Below the pieces are notes generated by a model. That model ran no database searches, was not told the origin of the DNA, and saw only the letters and a program-made list of their open reading frames with translations. From Sphingomonas sp. IC-11 (GTDB lineage: Bacteria; Pseudomonadota; Alphaproteobacteria; Sphingomonadales; Sphingomonadaceae), in assembly GCF_021043365.1 (NCBI RefSeq), contig NZ_JAJNDU010000001.1:830164-894163 (forward strand): 64,000 bases of DNA, given 5' to 3'. The translations under genes and the position numbers were made by a program. Below, one piece after another: positions 9,103 through 19,200 of this stretch (its first letter is position 1; every line of letters starts with the position of its first letter).

Positions 9103-10020
9103 TCAGATCGGATCGTAGGGGAAGACGTGGGCGGAGACTTCGTCGGCGCGGGCGAAGCTCGGGCGGAAGGAGGGGATCAGCTCGTCGGCGATCGACTGCG
9201 GCGTCCAGCCTTCCAGCTTCGTCATCGAGCGGATCGGGCGCGGCTTGGAGAAGAGCACGATCTCGTTTTTGCGCACCGCGAAGATCTGGTTGCTGACGTC
9301 CTTCGACAGATCGGAGGCGAGGAACGCGACCAGTGGCGCGATCTTGTCGGCGCTCATCGTCTGGAGGCGGGCGACACGCTCCTTGGCTTCGGGAGTTTCG
9401 GCCGGGATCGAGGCGGTCATGCGGCTCCACGCGAACGGCGCGATGCAGTTCGAGCGGACGCCGGCGCGCGCCATGTCGAGCGCGATTGACTGGGACAGGC
9501 CGATGATGCCGGCCTTAGCGGCGGAGTAATTCGCCTGACCGATGTTACCGATCAGGCCGCTCGTCGAGGTGAAGTGGACGAAGCTGCCGGACTGCTGCTC
9601 GCGGAAATAGGGCGTGGCCGCCTTGGAGACGTTGAACGCGCCGTTGAGGTGAACGTCGATCACCGCGCGCCAATCCTCGTGGCTCATCTTGTGCCAGATC
9701 GAATCGCGCAGGATGCCGGCGTTGTTCACCACCGCGTCGATGCGGCCGAAATGCTTCACCGCATCCTCGACGATGGTGGCGGCTGCGGCGGGATCGGCGA
9801 CGCTGGCGAGATTGGCGACGGCCTTGCCGCCCGCGGCGACGATGTCCGACGCGGTCTGTTCGGCAGGGCCCGGTTCGCCGCCTTCGCCGCCACCGCCGAC
9901 GCCCGGATCGTTGATCACGACCGACGCGCCTTCGCGGGCGCAGAGCAAGGCGATCTCACGCCCGATGCCGCGCCCGGCGCCAGTCACCGCGACGACCTTG
10001 CCCTCGAGAATACCCGCCAT
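9103..10020 (-). CDS. SDR family oxidoreductase
   Basis: A 305-residue short-chain dehydrogenase. NAD(P)-binding TGAGRGIG is at about 12-19, NNAG at about 100, and the catalytic Ser and YxxxK (NYSAAKAG) at about 150-170. A glycine-rich insert follows the second strand (ND-x-GVGGGGEGG), as in SDRs related to the hydroxyacyl-CoA dehydrogenase domain of multifunctional enzymes, and there is a C-terminal extension of about 50 residues. It would oxidise a 3-hydroxyacyl-CoA or similar alcohol. The ATG at 10020 is chosen because AAGGAGAG stands just before it. First gene of the operon, divergent from the IclR regulator. Confidence 0.88.
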   Translation of the reverse strand: MAGILEGKVVAVTGAGRGIGREIALLCAREGASVVINDPGVGGGGEGGEPGPAEQTASDIVAAGGKAVANLASVADPAAAATIVEDAVKHFGRIDAVVNNAGILRDSIWHKMSHEDWRAVIDVHLNGAFNVSKAATPYFREQQSGSFVHFTSTSGLIGNIGQANYSAAKAGIIGLSQSIALDMARAGVRSNCIAPFAWSRMTASIPAETPEAKERVARLQTMSADKIAPLVAFLASDLSKDVSNQIFAVRKNEIVLFSKPRPIRSMTKLEGWTPQSIADELIPSFRPSFARADEVSAHVFPYDPI

Positions 10021-10091
10021 TCCGCTCTCCTTGAACTGCGGATGCACGGGTTACGGCGCGCCAGCGCTCATTTCAAGGTGGCGCATTGCGG

Positions 10092-10114
10092 TTTCAGTCT
10101 GATGAAGACTAGAA
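10092..10114. promoter_or_regulatory. Candidate IclR operator between divergent operons
   Basis: A semi-palindrome TT-N2-AGTCT-N5-AGACT-N2-AA lies in the 101-bp gap between the SDR start (10020) and the IclR start (10122), ending seven bases before the regulator's ATG. Its place suggests autoregulation and shared control of both operons. The assignment to the IclR protein is inference. Confidence 0.4.
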
Positions 10115-10121
10115 GGTCGAT

Positions 10122-10892
10122 ATGGGTTCTCCGGTGCCGTCTGTCGTTCAGGCTTTCGCGATCATGCGCGCGCTGGCGAATGGTCGCGCCTTGACGCTGT
10201 CAGAGATCGCGCAGACCTGCGGCATCAGCCCATCGAGTTGCCTTGGCCTTCTGCGAACGCTGGTGGGGGAAGGGGTGCTCTCGCTTGGCGAGGGCAAACG
10301 CTATGCCTTGGCGGCGCCATGGTCGGAGCTGGCGGCGGGTGACCTTGACCGTGCAACACGGCTCGTTGCCCGCGCGCGGCCGCTTCTCGAGCGAGCGGCG
10401 CGGACATGGGGGGCACCGGTCGGCCTGTGGCGCGTGACAGGGCGCGATCGCCTGCAACTGGTAGCATTGGGCCAGAGCGTCGCTGCCACCCGCATTCACA
10501 TGGAAGAGGGGCAGCGCCAGCCGATCGGCAGTGGTGCCGTTGGCCGGGCACTCGCGGCAGGGCAGCGCGTGAGCCGCGACGAGCTTGCGCGTCGGTTCGC
10601 CGCCGTGCGCTGGCAGCGACCTATCAGCTTCGATGACTATGTGGACGAAGTTCATCAGGCGGTGGCGCAAGGGTTTGGCGTGGACGACGGCTTCAGCTAC
10701 GCCGGGATCGCCTCGATAGCCGTTTGCCTGCCGGACGAAACACATTCGCTGTGCGTCTCGGCTTCCGTATTCGCCGGCTCGATCACTGACCAGGAATTCG
10801 CCGATGTCGCCCGGGGGCTTGTGGAGCTTGCCGACGAGATCGCCGCGCTCGACCAGAAGCAATCTTCGCCGATCAGAAAGGTCCGATCATGA
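10122..10892 (+). CDS. IclR family transcriptional regulator
   Basis: A 256-residue regulator with an N-terminal winged HTH (SVVQAFAIMRALANGRALTLSEIAQTCGISPSSCLGLLRTL, residues about 7-47) and a C-terminal IclR effector domain. It is divergent from the SDR/acyl-CoA dehydrogenase/CoA-transferase operon and overlaps the next acyl-CoA dehydrogenase gene by four bases (ATGA at 10889-10892), so it very probably controls both. The effector is probably an acid or CoA-ester of that pathway. HTH wing residues differ somewhat from textbook IclR, but length and layout fit. Confidence 0.85.
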   Translation: MGSPVPSVVQAFAIMRALANGRALTLSEIAQTCGISPSSCLGLLRTLVGEGVLSLGEGKRYALAAPWSELAAGDLDRATRLVARARPLLERAARTWGAPVGLWRVTGRDRLQLVALGQSVAATRIHMEEGQRQPIGSGAVGRALAAGQRVSRDELARRFAAVRWQRPISFDDYVDEVHQAVAQGFGVDDGFSYAGIASIAVCLPDETHSLCVSASVFAGSITDQEFADVARGLVELADEIAALDQKQSSPIRKVRS

Positions 10893-12052
10893 TTCCCGCC
10901 GCTCGCGACGACTTTCCCGAGATCCGTGATGCTGTTCGTGCGCTCGTTCGCGAGTTCGGTGACAGCTACTTTCGCGAAGTAGACGAGGCACGTGCCTATC
11001 CCGAGAGCTTTGTTGAGGCGCTGACCAAGGCAGGCTGGATGGCGGCGCTGATCCCGGAAAGCTACGGCGGGGCAGGGCTCGGCCTGACCGAGGCCTCGAT
11101 CATCATGGAAGAGATCAACCGCGCGGGCGGCAATTCGGGCGCGTGTCACGGGCAGATGTACAACATGAACACGCTGCTGCGGCATGGTTCGGAGGAGCAG
11201 AAGCGGCGCTTCCTGCCGGATATCGCGAGCGGTGCGCTTCGCCTTCAGTCCATGGCGGTGACGGAGCCCACCACGGGCACCAACACGACCGAGCTAAAGA
11301 CGCGAGCCGAGCGGCGCGGCGACAAATATGTCGTGAACGGCCAGAAAGTCTGGATCAGCCGCATCCAGCATTCGGACCTGATGATCCTGCTGGCGAGAAC
11401 TACCCCGCTCGAAGAGGTGAAGAAGAAGGCGGACGGGCTTTCGATCTTCCTGGTCGATCTTCAGGCGGCGATCGGGAACGGCATGGAGATCCGGCCGATC
11501 CGCAACATGGTGAACCACGAGACAAACGAAGTGTTCTTCGACGATCTGGCGTTGCCGGCGGACTGCCTGATTGGCGAAGAAGGTAAAGGTTTCAGGTACA
11601 TCCTGGACGGACTTAATGCAGAACGTGCACTGATCGCCGCCGAGTGCATTGGCGACGGTTACTGGTTCGTGGAGCGTGCCGTTCAATATGGATCGGAGCG
11701 GATCGTCTTTGATCGGCCGATTGCGAAGAACCAGGGCGTCCAGTTCCCGATCGCCCAGGCCTATATGGAAGTGCGCGCCGCTGACCTGATGCGTTACGAG
11801 GCGTGCAGGCTGTTCGATGCGCACCAGGCGTGCGGTGCGGAGGCAAACATGGCCAAGCATCTTGCCGCGGAATCGTCCTGGAAAGCGGCCAATGCCTGCC
11901 TGCAAACGCACGGCGGGTTCGGGTTCGCGGCCGATTATGATGTGGAGCGCAAGTTCCGGGAAACGCGGCTCTATCAGGTTGCCCCGATCAGCTCGAACCT
12001 GATCCTGAGCTTCGTCAGTGAGCACGTTCTGGGCATGCCGCGCAGCTTCTGA
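10889..12052 (+). CDS. Acyl-CoA dehydrogenase, alternative catalytic-Glu type
   Basis: A 387-residue acyl-CoA dehydrogenase with VTEPTTGTNTTELKT at about 124 and the C-terminal TRLYQVAPISSNLIL. The usual catalytic YEGT motif is replaced by YQVAP, so the base is not at the common place. In the helix where isovaleryl- and long-chain-type dehydrogenases carry their base, this protein has LNAERALIAAE; Glu245 there lines up with the isovaleryl-CoA dehydrogenase position. That predicts a branched or bulky substrate. It overlaps iclR by ATGA and ends 13 bases before the convergent pncB stop. Confidence 0.9.
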   Translation: MIPAARDDFPEIRDAVRALVREFGDSYFREVDEARAYPESFVEALTKAGWMAALIPESYGGAGLGLTEASIIMEEINRAGGNSGACHGQMYNMNTLLRHGSEEQKRRFLPDIASGALRLQSMAVTEPTTGTNTTELKTRAERRGDKYVVNGQKVWISRIQHSDLMILLARTTPLEEVKKKADGLSIFLVDLQAAIGNGMEIRPIRNMVNHETNEVFFDDLALPADCLIGEEGKGFRYILDGLNAERALIAAECIGDGYWFVERAVQYGSERIVFDRPIAKNQGVQFPIAQAYMEVRAADLMRYEACRLFDAHQACGAEANMAKHLAAESSWKAANACLQTHGGFGFAADYDVERKFRETRLYQVAPISSNLILSFVSEHVLGMPRSF

Positions 12053-12065
12053 CGAGGCGCGGCGA

Positions 12066-13370
12066 TCAGACCCGGACGGGTGCCGACACCCGCCCGGCAC
12101 CGCCGAACACGCGAAGATACCGATCGATTTCCGATGGTTCTCCCGTCGCCTTCGCCGGATTATCGGAGAGCTTGACGGCGGGCCGGCCATCGACGCGGAC
12201 GACCTTACACACCAGCGATAAGGGAGCGAGCGGTGCGTCTCCCTCCGGGTCGCAGCCCCTGAAGTCGTTGGTGAGGTTCGTGCCCCAGCCGAAGCTCATC
12301 CGCACACGGCCATGAAAGTGGCGATAGGTCGCTCCGATGGAATCGACGTCCATACCATCGGAGAAGATCAGCAGCTTGCCGCGGGGATCCTGGCCCTTTT
12401 CCTGCCACCAACGGATGATCTGCTCCCCCGCTTCAATTGGTGGGGCGCTGTCCGGGCGGAAGCCGGTCCAGTTCGCCACCCAGTCGGGCGCGGCTTCAAG
12501 GAACGATGCGGTGCCATAGGTATCTGGTAGTACAATCAGCAGGTTACCGGCATAATCTTCCTGCCATTCTTCGAGTACCCGGTAGGGCGCGCGCGCGAGT
12601 TCGTCATCATTGCGGGCCTGGGCGGCGGCCACCATGGGGAGTTCGTGGGCGTTGGTGCCGATCGCCTCGAGATCGGCGTCCATCGCGAGCAACACATTCG
12701 AGGTGCCGATAAATCGCGAGCCGAGCCCTTCCTTCAGCGCCTCCACGCACCAGCGTTGCCAAAGGAATCCGTGGCGCCGGCGGGTGCCGAAGTCTGACAG
12801 GGCGAGATCGGGAAGATTCTGTAATTGCTCGACCTTTGCCCAAAGCCGCGCCTTGGCACGAGCGTAGAGGACATCAAGCGCGAACCGGCCGCGGTGGCGC
12901 AGGGCGGCACGGGAGCGGAGTTCGTTGACGATCGAGAGGGCAGGGATTTCCCACATGGTGGTGGACGCCCATGGCCCGGAGAAGGTGAGTTCGAACTGGC
13001 CGTCGACCTTGTGCAACTCGTACTCAGGAAGCTGAAACTCTGCGAGCCATTTCAAGAAGTTGGGGCGGAACATTCGCTCTACGCCGTAGAAGGTGTTTCC
13101 TGCGAGCCATATCAATTCCTTCTTGGAAAACCGCAACGTTCGGGCGTGATCGAGCTGTTCCCGCAATTCCGCTTCATCGATGACGTCCGCCAATCGCACC
13201 GTGCGCGTACGATTGATCAGTGAAAAGGTAACCTGAGTGTCGGGATGGCGGGACTGAATAAGCTGCAACATCAACAGCTTATAGAAGTCGGTATCGAGGA
13301 GGCTGCGGACGATCGGATCGAGCCGGAAGCTATGGTTGTAGGTGCGCGTGGCGAGATCGGTGACCGTCAT
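12066..13370 (-). CDS. pncB: Nicotinate phosphoribosyltransferase
   Basis: A 434-residue enzyme of the PncB type, which joins nicotinate to PRPP (with ATP hydrolysis) for NAD salvage in the cytoplasm. Recognisable parts are [16 protein letters not shown] near the N-terminus, [22 protein letters not shown], and the glycine-rich phosphate-binding [17 protein letters not shown] and [12 protein letters not shown] near the C-terminus. I use the ATG at 13370; an in-frame start at 13406 would add 12 residues. It is a single gene, tail to tail with the acyl-CoA dehydrogenase. Confidence 0.93.
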   Translation of the reverse strand: MTVTDLATRTYNHSFRLDPIVRSLLDTDFYKLLMLQLIQSRHPDTQVTFSLINRTRTVRLADVIDEAELREQLDHARTLRFSKKELIWLAGNTFYGVERMFRPNFLKWLAEFQLPEYELHKVDGQFELTFSGPWASTTMWEIPALSIVNELRSRAALRHRGRFALDVLYARAKARLWAKVEQLQNLPDLALSDFGTRRRHGFLWQRWCVEALKEGLGSRFIGTSNVLLAMDADLEAIGTNAHELPMVAAAQARNDDELARAPYRVLEEWQEDYAGNLLIVLPDTYGTASFLEAAPDWVANWTGFRPDSAPPIEAGEQIIRWWQEKGQDPRGKLLIFSDGMDVDSIGATYRHFHGRVRMSFGWGTNLTNDFRGCDPEGDAPLAPLSLVCKVVRVDGRPAVKLSDNPAKATGEPSEIDRYLRVFGGAGRVSAPVRV

Positions 13371-13673
13371 GCAGGTGGATTGCCCGAGATGCGTGCTTCG
13401 TTCCACGCAGGGCCCGAATGGCCCGCATACGAGCTGATTAACTGGCCGCCGCGCGGAGACGAACGGCCGCCGACGTTACGCGAGCGGATCAGCGCTGGCG
13501 AAAATTGGCCTGGTTCTGGAGGCGAACGGCCAGTTCGGGAAAATGATGGCTGAAGCGTGAGACGTGCACGGGCTGCGAGGCGCTGCCGTGGTGGGGCGCT
13601 GCTCACAACCGCACGAACAAGGACTGCTGTCGCGGACCAAACCAGGAGCGGCGCGCATCGCCCGCGGTTCGGC
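13371..13673. other. Intergenic region, no gene seen
   Basis: 303 bases between the pncB start and the end of the efflux operon. It is GC-rich and holds a short inverted repeat GGGCC-N5-GGCCC near 13410-13425. Frames crossing it have no ribosome site and no recognisable protein. It must contain the pncB promoter, but I cannot place it. Confidence 0.4.
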
Positions 13674-15095
13674 TCAGCCGGTTGGAGGGGCGGCCGGATA
13701 TAGACCGCCGAGTGCGCGGACCAGATCGACGGCGATGCGCATCTGTTCGCTACGGTTCAGGATCAACGCGCGCTGCGCATCCAGAGCGGCGGTCTGGGCA
13801 GTAACGACCTCCAGATAATCCGACGCGCCGTCGCGATAGCGGGTGAGGGCAAGCTCACGGGTGCGTTCGGCAGCACGAGCGGCGGTGAGCAGGTTGACGG
13901 AACGGTTGGCGAGATGACGGCCGGTCGCCAGATCGTCCTCCACCTCGCGAAAGGCGTTGAGCACGGTCGCGCGATAGGTGGCGCTTGCCTCGTCAAACCG
14001 GCCGCGTGCCGACCGCACGGCGGCACGGCGGGCGCCGCCGTCGAACACGGAGGCGAGTGCGGAGAGCGGGCCCAGTGCCCAGAAGGTGCTCGATGCGCCC
14101 AGAATGTCGCCACGCACCGCCTGGAAGCCGCCGGCAGCGCCAAGAGTGACTTGCGGGAACAAGGCAGCGCGAGCCGCGCCGATGCCGGCGTTGGCCGCCG
14201 CGACCCTGCGCTCTGCCGCGATCACGTCCGGGCGATCGCGCAGCAACGTCGAAGGGAGGCCAACGGGTATGGTCGGGGGCAGCACATCCTGCTGAGCCGA
14301 AGGGATGGAGAAGGTGGCCGGGTTTTCGCCGATCAGAATGGCGATGGCATGTTCGTTTCGCGCCCGAGCGGCAGCAACGGTATCGAGTTCGGCGCGCGCA
14401 TTGGCGAGTACGGTGGCCGCGCGGCTGACATCGAGACCGGACGCGATGCCGCCGCCGTGCCGGGTATCCGTGAGCTGATAGGCGCGCTGAAAGGCAGTGA
14501 CGGTCTCGCGCAACAGCACGAGCCGGGCGTCGAGCGCTCGCATGTCGAAATAGGTGCCGGCGAGTTGCGCCTCCAGGCCGAGGCGCAGCGCAGCGGTATC
14601 GGCGTCGCTCGCCTCCGCCCGGGCGCGGGCGTCGCGGAGCTGGTTGCGGATGCGCCCGAACAGATCCAGCTCATAGGACAAAGACGCGCCGACCTGCCGT
14701 TCGGTGTAAAGCGCCGAGGAAGAGGCGAGGGGGCGTGCGGCGGAGAGGCGTTCGCGGGAAAGATCAGCGCCGGCATCGACCTGCGGTAACAAGGGCGCGC
14801 GAGCCTGGCCGACAGCGGCAAGCGCCTGCTCATAACGAGCGACCGCGCTGGCGAGATCGGGATTGTCCGACGCAACGCGGGGCATCAGCGCGGATAGCGC
14901 GGGATCGTCGAAGACCTGCCACCATTGCTGCGCCGGTCGCGCCTCGGCAGCGGCAGGCACCCAGCCGTCTACCTGCTTGAAGGCAACGGCGGCGGGTACT
15001 TCGGGACGCTGGTAATCGGGCGCCGTGGCGCAGCCGGCAAGCACAAGGCCCGGCAGCGCGACGCCGGCGAAGAGGAAAAGCTTAGCGGGAGCCAT
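13674..15095 (-). CDS. NodT-type outer membrane lipoprotein of an RND pump
   Basis: A 473-residue outer membrane factor. It has a lipoprotein signal (LVLAGCATAP, Cys about residue 22) and two repeats of the OEP/TolC helical-hairpin domain, with family marks such as PALSALMPRVASDNPDLASA, SYELDLFGRIRNQ, LRDRPDVIAAERRVAAANAGIG and EVVTAQTAALDAQ. It forms the exit duct of the pump encoded just upstream. The ATG at 15095 overlaps the adaptor gene by 14 bases; a longer frame upstream lies within the adaptor gene and gives no signal peptide. Last gene of the three-gene efflux operon. Confidence 0.92.
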   Translation of the reverse strand: MAPAKLFLFAGVALPGLVLAGCATAPDYQRPEVPAAVAFKQVDGWVPAAAEARPAQQWWQVFDDPALSALMPRVASDNPDLASAVARYEQALAAVGQARAPLLPQVDAGADLSRERLSAARPLASSSALYTERQVGASLSYELDLFGRIRNQLRDARARAEASDADTAALRLGLEAQLAGTYFDMRALDARLVLLRETVTAFQRAYQLTDTRHGGGIASGLDVSRAATVLANARAELDTVAAARARNEHAIAILIGENPATFSIPSAQQDVLPPTIPVGLPSTLLRDRPDVIAAERRVAAANAGIGAARAALFPQVTLGAAGGFQAVRGDILGASSTFWALGPLSALASVFDGGARRAAVRSARGRFDEASATYRATVLNAFREVEDDLATGRHLANRSVNLLTAARAAERTRELALTRYRDGASDYLEVVTAQTAALDAQRALILNRSEQMRIAVDLVRALGGLYPAAPPTG

Positions 15096-16242
15096 CGGTA
15101 TCCGCCGCAGCGATCCGGACCTGGTCGCCATTGGCCAACGAGTCCGGCGGGCTGTCGATGACCCGATCCCGGATGGTGAGCCCGCTCGTGATCTCCACCG
15201 ACTTGCCGAGATCGCGGCCAATGGCGACGTCGCGAAGCCGGGCGCGGCCATTTGCGTCCAGCACGGCGACCTGTGCCCCCTCCGGGCGGAAGATGAGCGC
15301 GCCGGGAGGCACCATCACGCCGCCCGGCGCATTCTGAATGGGGAAAGTGGCGCGGGCATAAGCGCCCGGCTTCAACGCGCGATCGCCATTCGCGGCCTGC
15401 AATTCGACCAGCACGGTGCCCGAAGTGGGGTCTACGGCACCCGCGCTGCGCGTGGTGGTCGCCGTGAAGCTTCGCCCCGGATATTCCGGCAGGCCGAGCG
15501 TAACGGGCATGCCGGGGGTTACCTGCGCGGAAAAAGCCTGAGGCACGCGGACGAGCGCACGGATCTGCTTCACGTCAGCGATGGTGAAAAGCGGCTGCGC
15601 GCTGGCGCTGCCGGCGGTGACCAGCGCCCCGATTTCCGCATTGCGGCTGATCACCACGCCATCAAAGGGGGCGCGCAGACGCGTGAAGCCGATCATGGTT
15701 TCGAGCCGGCGGACGTTGGCGGCGGCGGCCGCCGCGACCGCCGTGCGGGCGGCAAGCTCGCCGCGGCGCTCATCCGCCTCCTGCCGGGAGACCGCGTCCT
15801 TGGCGAGCATCTGGTCCCAACGGTTAGACGTGGTGGCGGCGAGGCGGCGATTGGCCTGTGCGGTTTCCAGATCGGCGCGAGCGGCCGCGAGTTGCTGCTC
15901 CACCTCCGGCGCGTCGAGCACGGCCAGTACCTGGCCCCGGCGCACCGTTTCGCCGATGTTCACCAGCCACCGCTGCACATAGCCCGAGGTGCGGGCGTAG
16001 ATCGGCGCGCTGTTCAGCGCGCGAAGATCCGCCGGCAGGACAAGCTCGCCAGCGCCGGTGCCGGTTTCCGGCCGGATGACCCGGACGGTAGGGACCGCCG
16101 ATTCCGCGGCAAGGGTGGTGAGGCGGCTTTCGTTGCTCATGCGGCTGACGATGCCGCCAGCGGCGACCAGCGCCAGCGCACCGACCCCGGCAGTCACTGC
16201 GACCCACCGCGAGCGGCGAGGTGCGGCGGGGGCATCAGGCAT
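15082..16242 (-). CDS. RND efflux periplasmic adaptor (HlyD/AcrA type)
   Basis: A 386-residue membrane fusion protein with one N-terminal membrane anchor (WVAVTAGVGALALVAAGGIV), then a lipoyl/hairpin region (YVQRWLVNIGETVRRGQVLAVLDAPE), a coiled-coil hairpin rich in Ala/Arg/Glu (about 105-170), the second lipoyl half (RLRAPFDGVVISRNAEIGALV) and the beta-barrel domain. It links the inner-membrane pump to the outer-membrane channel. The ATG at 16242 overlaps the end of the pump gene by 8 bases (ATGCCTGA), with GGAG eight bases upstream. Confidence 0.92.
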   Translation of the reverse strand: MPDAPAAPRRSRWVAVTAGVGALALVAAGGIVSRMSNESRLTTLAAESAVPTVRVIRPETGTGAGELVLPADLRALNSAPIYARTSGYVQRWLVNIGETVRRGQVLAVLDAPEVEQQLAAARADLETAQANRRLAATTSNRWDQMLAKDAVSRQEADERRGELAARTAVAAAAAANVRRLETMIGFTRLRAPFDGVVISRNAEIGALVTAGSASAQPLFTIADVKQIRALVRVPQAFSAQVTPGMPVTLGLPEYPGRSFTATTTRSAGAVDPTSGTVLVELQAANGDRALKPGAYARATFPIQNAPGGVMVPPGALIFRPEGAQVAVLDANGRARLRDVAIGRDLGKSVEITSGLTIRDRVIDSPPDSLANGDQVRIAAADTDGSR

Positions 16243-19200
16243 GAGAAGGCTCCATGGCATCGGATTGGGGCGCCGCTGCCTGCGTGCGGCGGTGAACGAG
16301 ACTGAAGATCACGGGAACGAACATCAGCGTCGCGAAGGTGGCGACCACCAGGCCGCCGATGACCGCGCGGCCGAGCGGCGCATTCTGCTCCCCGCCTTCG
16401 CCAAGGCCCAGCGCCATCGGCAACATGCCGATGATCATGGCGAGCGCTGTCATCAGCACGGGGCGGAAGCGAGTCATTCCGGCATCCAGGGCAGCGGCGA
16501 CGCCATTCCCCAGCACGGCGAGCCGTTCGCGCGCAAAGCTGACCACCAGGATCGAATTGGCGGTGGCCACGCCCATGCACATGATCGCGCCGGTCAGGGC
16601 AGGCACGGACAGCGTGGTACCAGTGACGAACAGCGTCCACACGATGCCCGCAAGCGCGCCGGGCAGGGCCGTGATGATCACGAACGGGTCCAGCCAACTC
16701 TGGAAGTTCACCACGATCAGCAGGTAGATCAGCACGATCGCGCCAAGCAGACCGAAACCGAGGCCGGTGAAGGCGTCGCGCATCGTCTGATACTGACCGC
16801 GCAGGGTGATACTGGTTCCCGGCGGCGCTTTCGCTTCCATTTCCCGGATCACGGCAAGAATGTCGGCCGATACCGCGCCGAGATCGCGGCCGCTGGTAGT
16901 GGCGAAGACGTTGGTGACCGGTTCGATATTGTAGCGGGAGACGATCGCGGGGGCGTTGCTGCGCCGGATGGTGGCGATGCCGCCGAGCACCTGGGAGGGG
17001 CGCCCCTGTGCGCTCGCCGTCACCGGGATGTTCGACAGATCGGTGAGCGAGCCGACGCGATATTCCGGCGCCTGGGCAACCACTGGATAGCTGACGCCGT
17101 TTTCGGGATTGAGGAAGAAGACGGGGGCGCTTTGCTGGGTTCCCGCGAGCGAAGCGCCGACACTGGTAGTCACGTCGCGTTCCGTTAGGCCGAACTGGCC
17201 GATGCGCGAGCGGTCCACGTCAACATTGAGCTGCGGCAGGCGGGTCGATTGCTGGATGCGCGGATCGGCAACGCCGGGGATGCGCGAGATACGGCGCAGG
17301 ATCTGCTGCGCGAGATCGGCATTGGCCGCCGCATTCTTTCCGGCAATGGCAATGTCGATCGGGGCGGGGGCGCCGAAGTTCAGGATCTGGCTGGTGATGT
17401 CGGCGGGAAGGAAGGCGAAGCTGGTACCCGGATAAGCGCGAGGCAGCGCCTCCCGCAGCGCCGCCACGTAATCGGCGGTGGGCGCGTGATCGTGGCTGAG
17501 CTGGATCAGGATGTCGCCATCCTGCGCCCCGAACGTGCCGGAGTTCAGGTAGATGTTGTTAATCGAACTGGACGGCAGGCCGATGTTGTCGACCACCGAG
17601 ACGAGCTCCTTCGCCGGGATGATCTGGCGAATGGTGCGCTGGATGCGGTCGAGCTGGGCGGAGGTTTCCTCGATCCGGCTGCCGACAGGCGCGCGGACGT
17701 GGATGGCGATGGAGCCGGCGTCGACGCTGGGGAAGAAGTTCTGGCCCAGGAATGGCACCAGCAGGAACGAGGCGGCGATCAGACCGAGAAAGCCGATGAT
17801 GAAGGGACGGGGCGCGGCCAGCACGTTGCCCAGCATCGCGCCGTAGCCGCTGCGCAGCCGCTCGAACCGGGCCTCGAACGCGCGCTGAAAACGAACCAGC
17901 GGGTTGCGGCTGCCCGGCGTACCCGCCTCGTGAATGTGGCCGGGCGCGTGCGGCTTCAGCAGATAGGCGGCGAGCGTCGGTACCAGTGTGCGTGACAGGA
18001 TGAACGAGCCGACCATCGCGAACACGACCGACAGCGCCATCGGCACGAAGAGAAAGCCGGCGACACCGGGCAGGAAGAACATCGGCACGAACACGATGCA
18101 GATGCAGAGCAACGCGACAAAGGCGGGCGCCACGATCTGCTGCGCACCGTCGAGGATCGCCTGCTGCACCGGCTTTCCCTGCTCCAGGTGCCAATTGATG
18201 TTCTCGATCGTGACGGTCGCATCGTCGACAAGGATGCCGACGGCGAGCGCAAGGCCGCCCAGCGTCATCACGTTCAGCGTGTTGCCGGTAAGCGCGAGGC
18301 CGATGATCGCGAAGAGAATGGCGAGCGGGATCGAGATGGCGATGATCACGGTGGAGCGCCACGAGCCGAGGAAGAGCAGGATCATGGCGGAGGTGAGGGC
18401 GGCGGCGATCGCGCCTTCGACCACGACGCCCATCACTGCGGCGCGGACGAAGATCGACTGATCGGCAAGCTCAATGACCTTTACGGCGTCGGGCAGCGTC
18501 TTTTGCACCTGCGCGACTTTGCGCTTGATCCCCTCCACGATGTCGAGCGTGGAGGTGGCGCCGTTCTTCATCACCGTCATCAGCACAGACCGGCCACCAT
18601 CGACGTGAACGACGTTGGTCTGAACCGCGGCGCCGTCGCGGACATTGGCGACATCGCGCAGGTAGATGGTGGCACCATTGATGGTGCGCACGGGGATGTT
18701 GTTCAGCTCCTCGACCGAGCGCGGCGCGTTGTTCAGCCGGACGGCATATTGCAGCGTGCCGATCTTCACGAAGCCGACCGGATTGATCTGGTTCTGCGCC
18801 GCGATGGCATTGGCGACGTCCTGCGCGGACAGGCCCTTCGACTGGAGCGCCTGCGGATCGAGGTCGATCTGGATCTGCCGCTGGCGCCCGCCGGCGGGAA
18901 GCGGGACGGCGGCGCCGGGCACGGTGACGAGCGGCGGGCGAAGCTGGTTCTGCGCCAGGTCGAACAGCTGCGCCTCCGACATCCCGCGGCCTTGCAGCGC
19001 CAACTGCAGGATCGGCACGGTCGACGCGCTGTAGTTCACGATCATCGGCGGGGTAACGCCGGGTGGCATCTGGCGCAGCATCGTTTGCGACACAGACGTG
19101 ACCTGCGCGGTTGCCGTGCGGACGTCGGCGCCGGGCTGAAGAAAAATCTTCACCACGCCCATGCCCTGCATGGACTGGCTCTCGACGTGATCGATGTCGT

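Noticed and set aside
13371..13673. Short frames in the gap between pncB and the efflux operon
   Set aside because: No ribosome site, no recognisable sequence and mixed codon use; left as non-coding.
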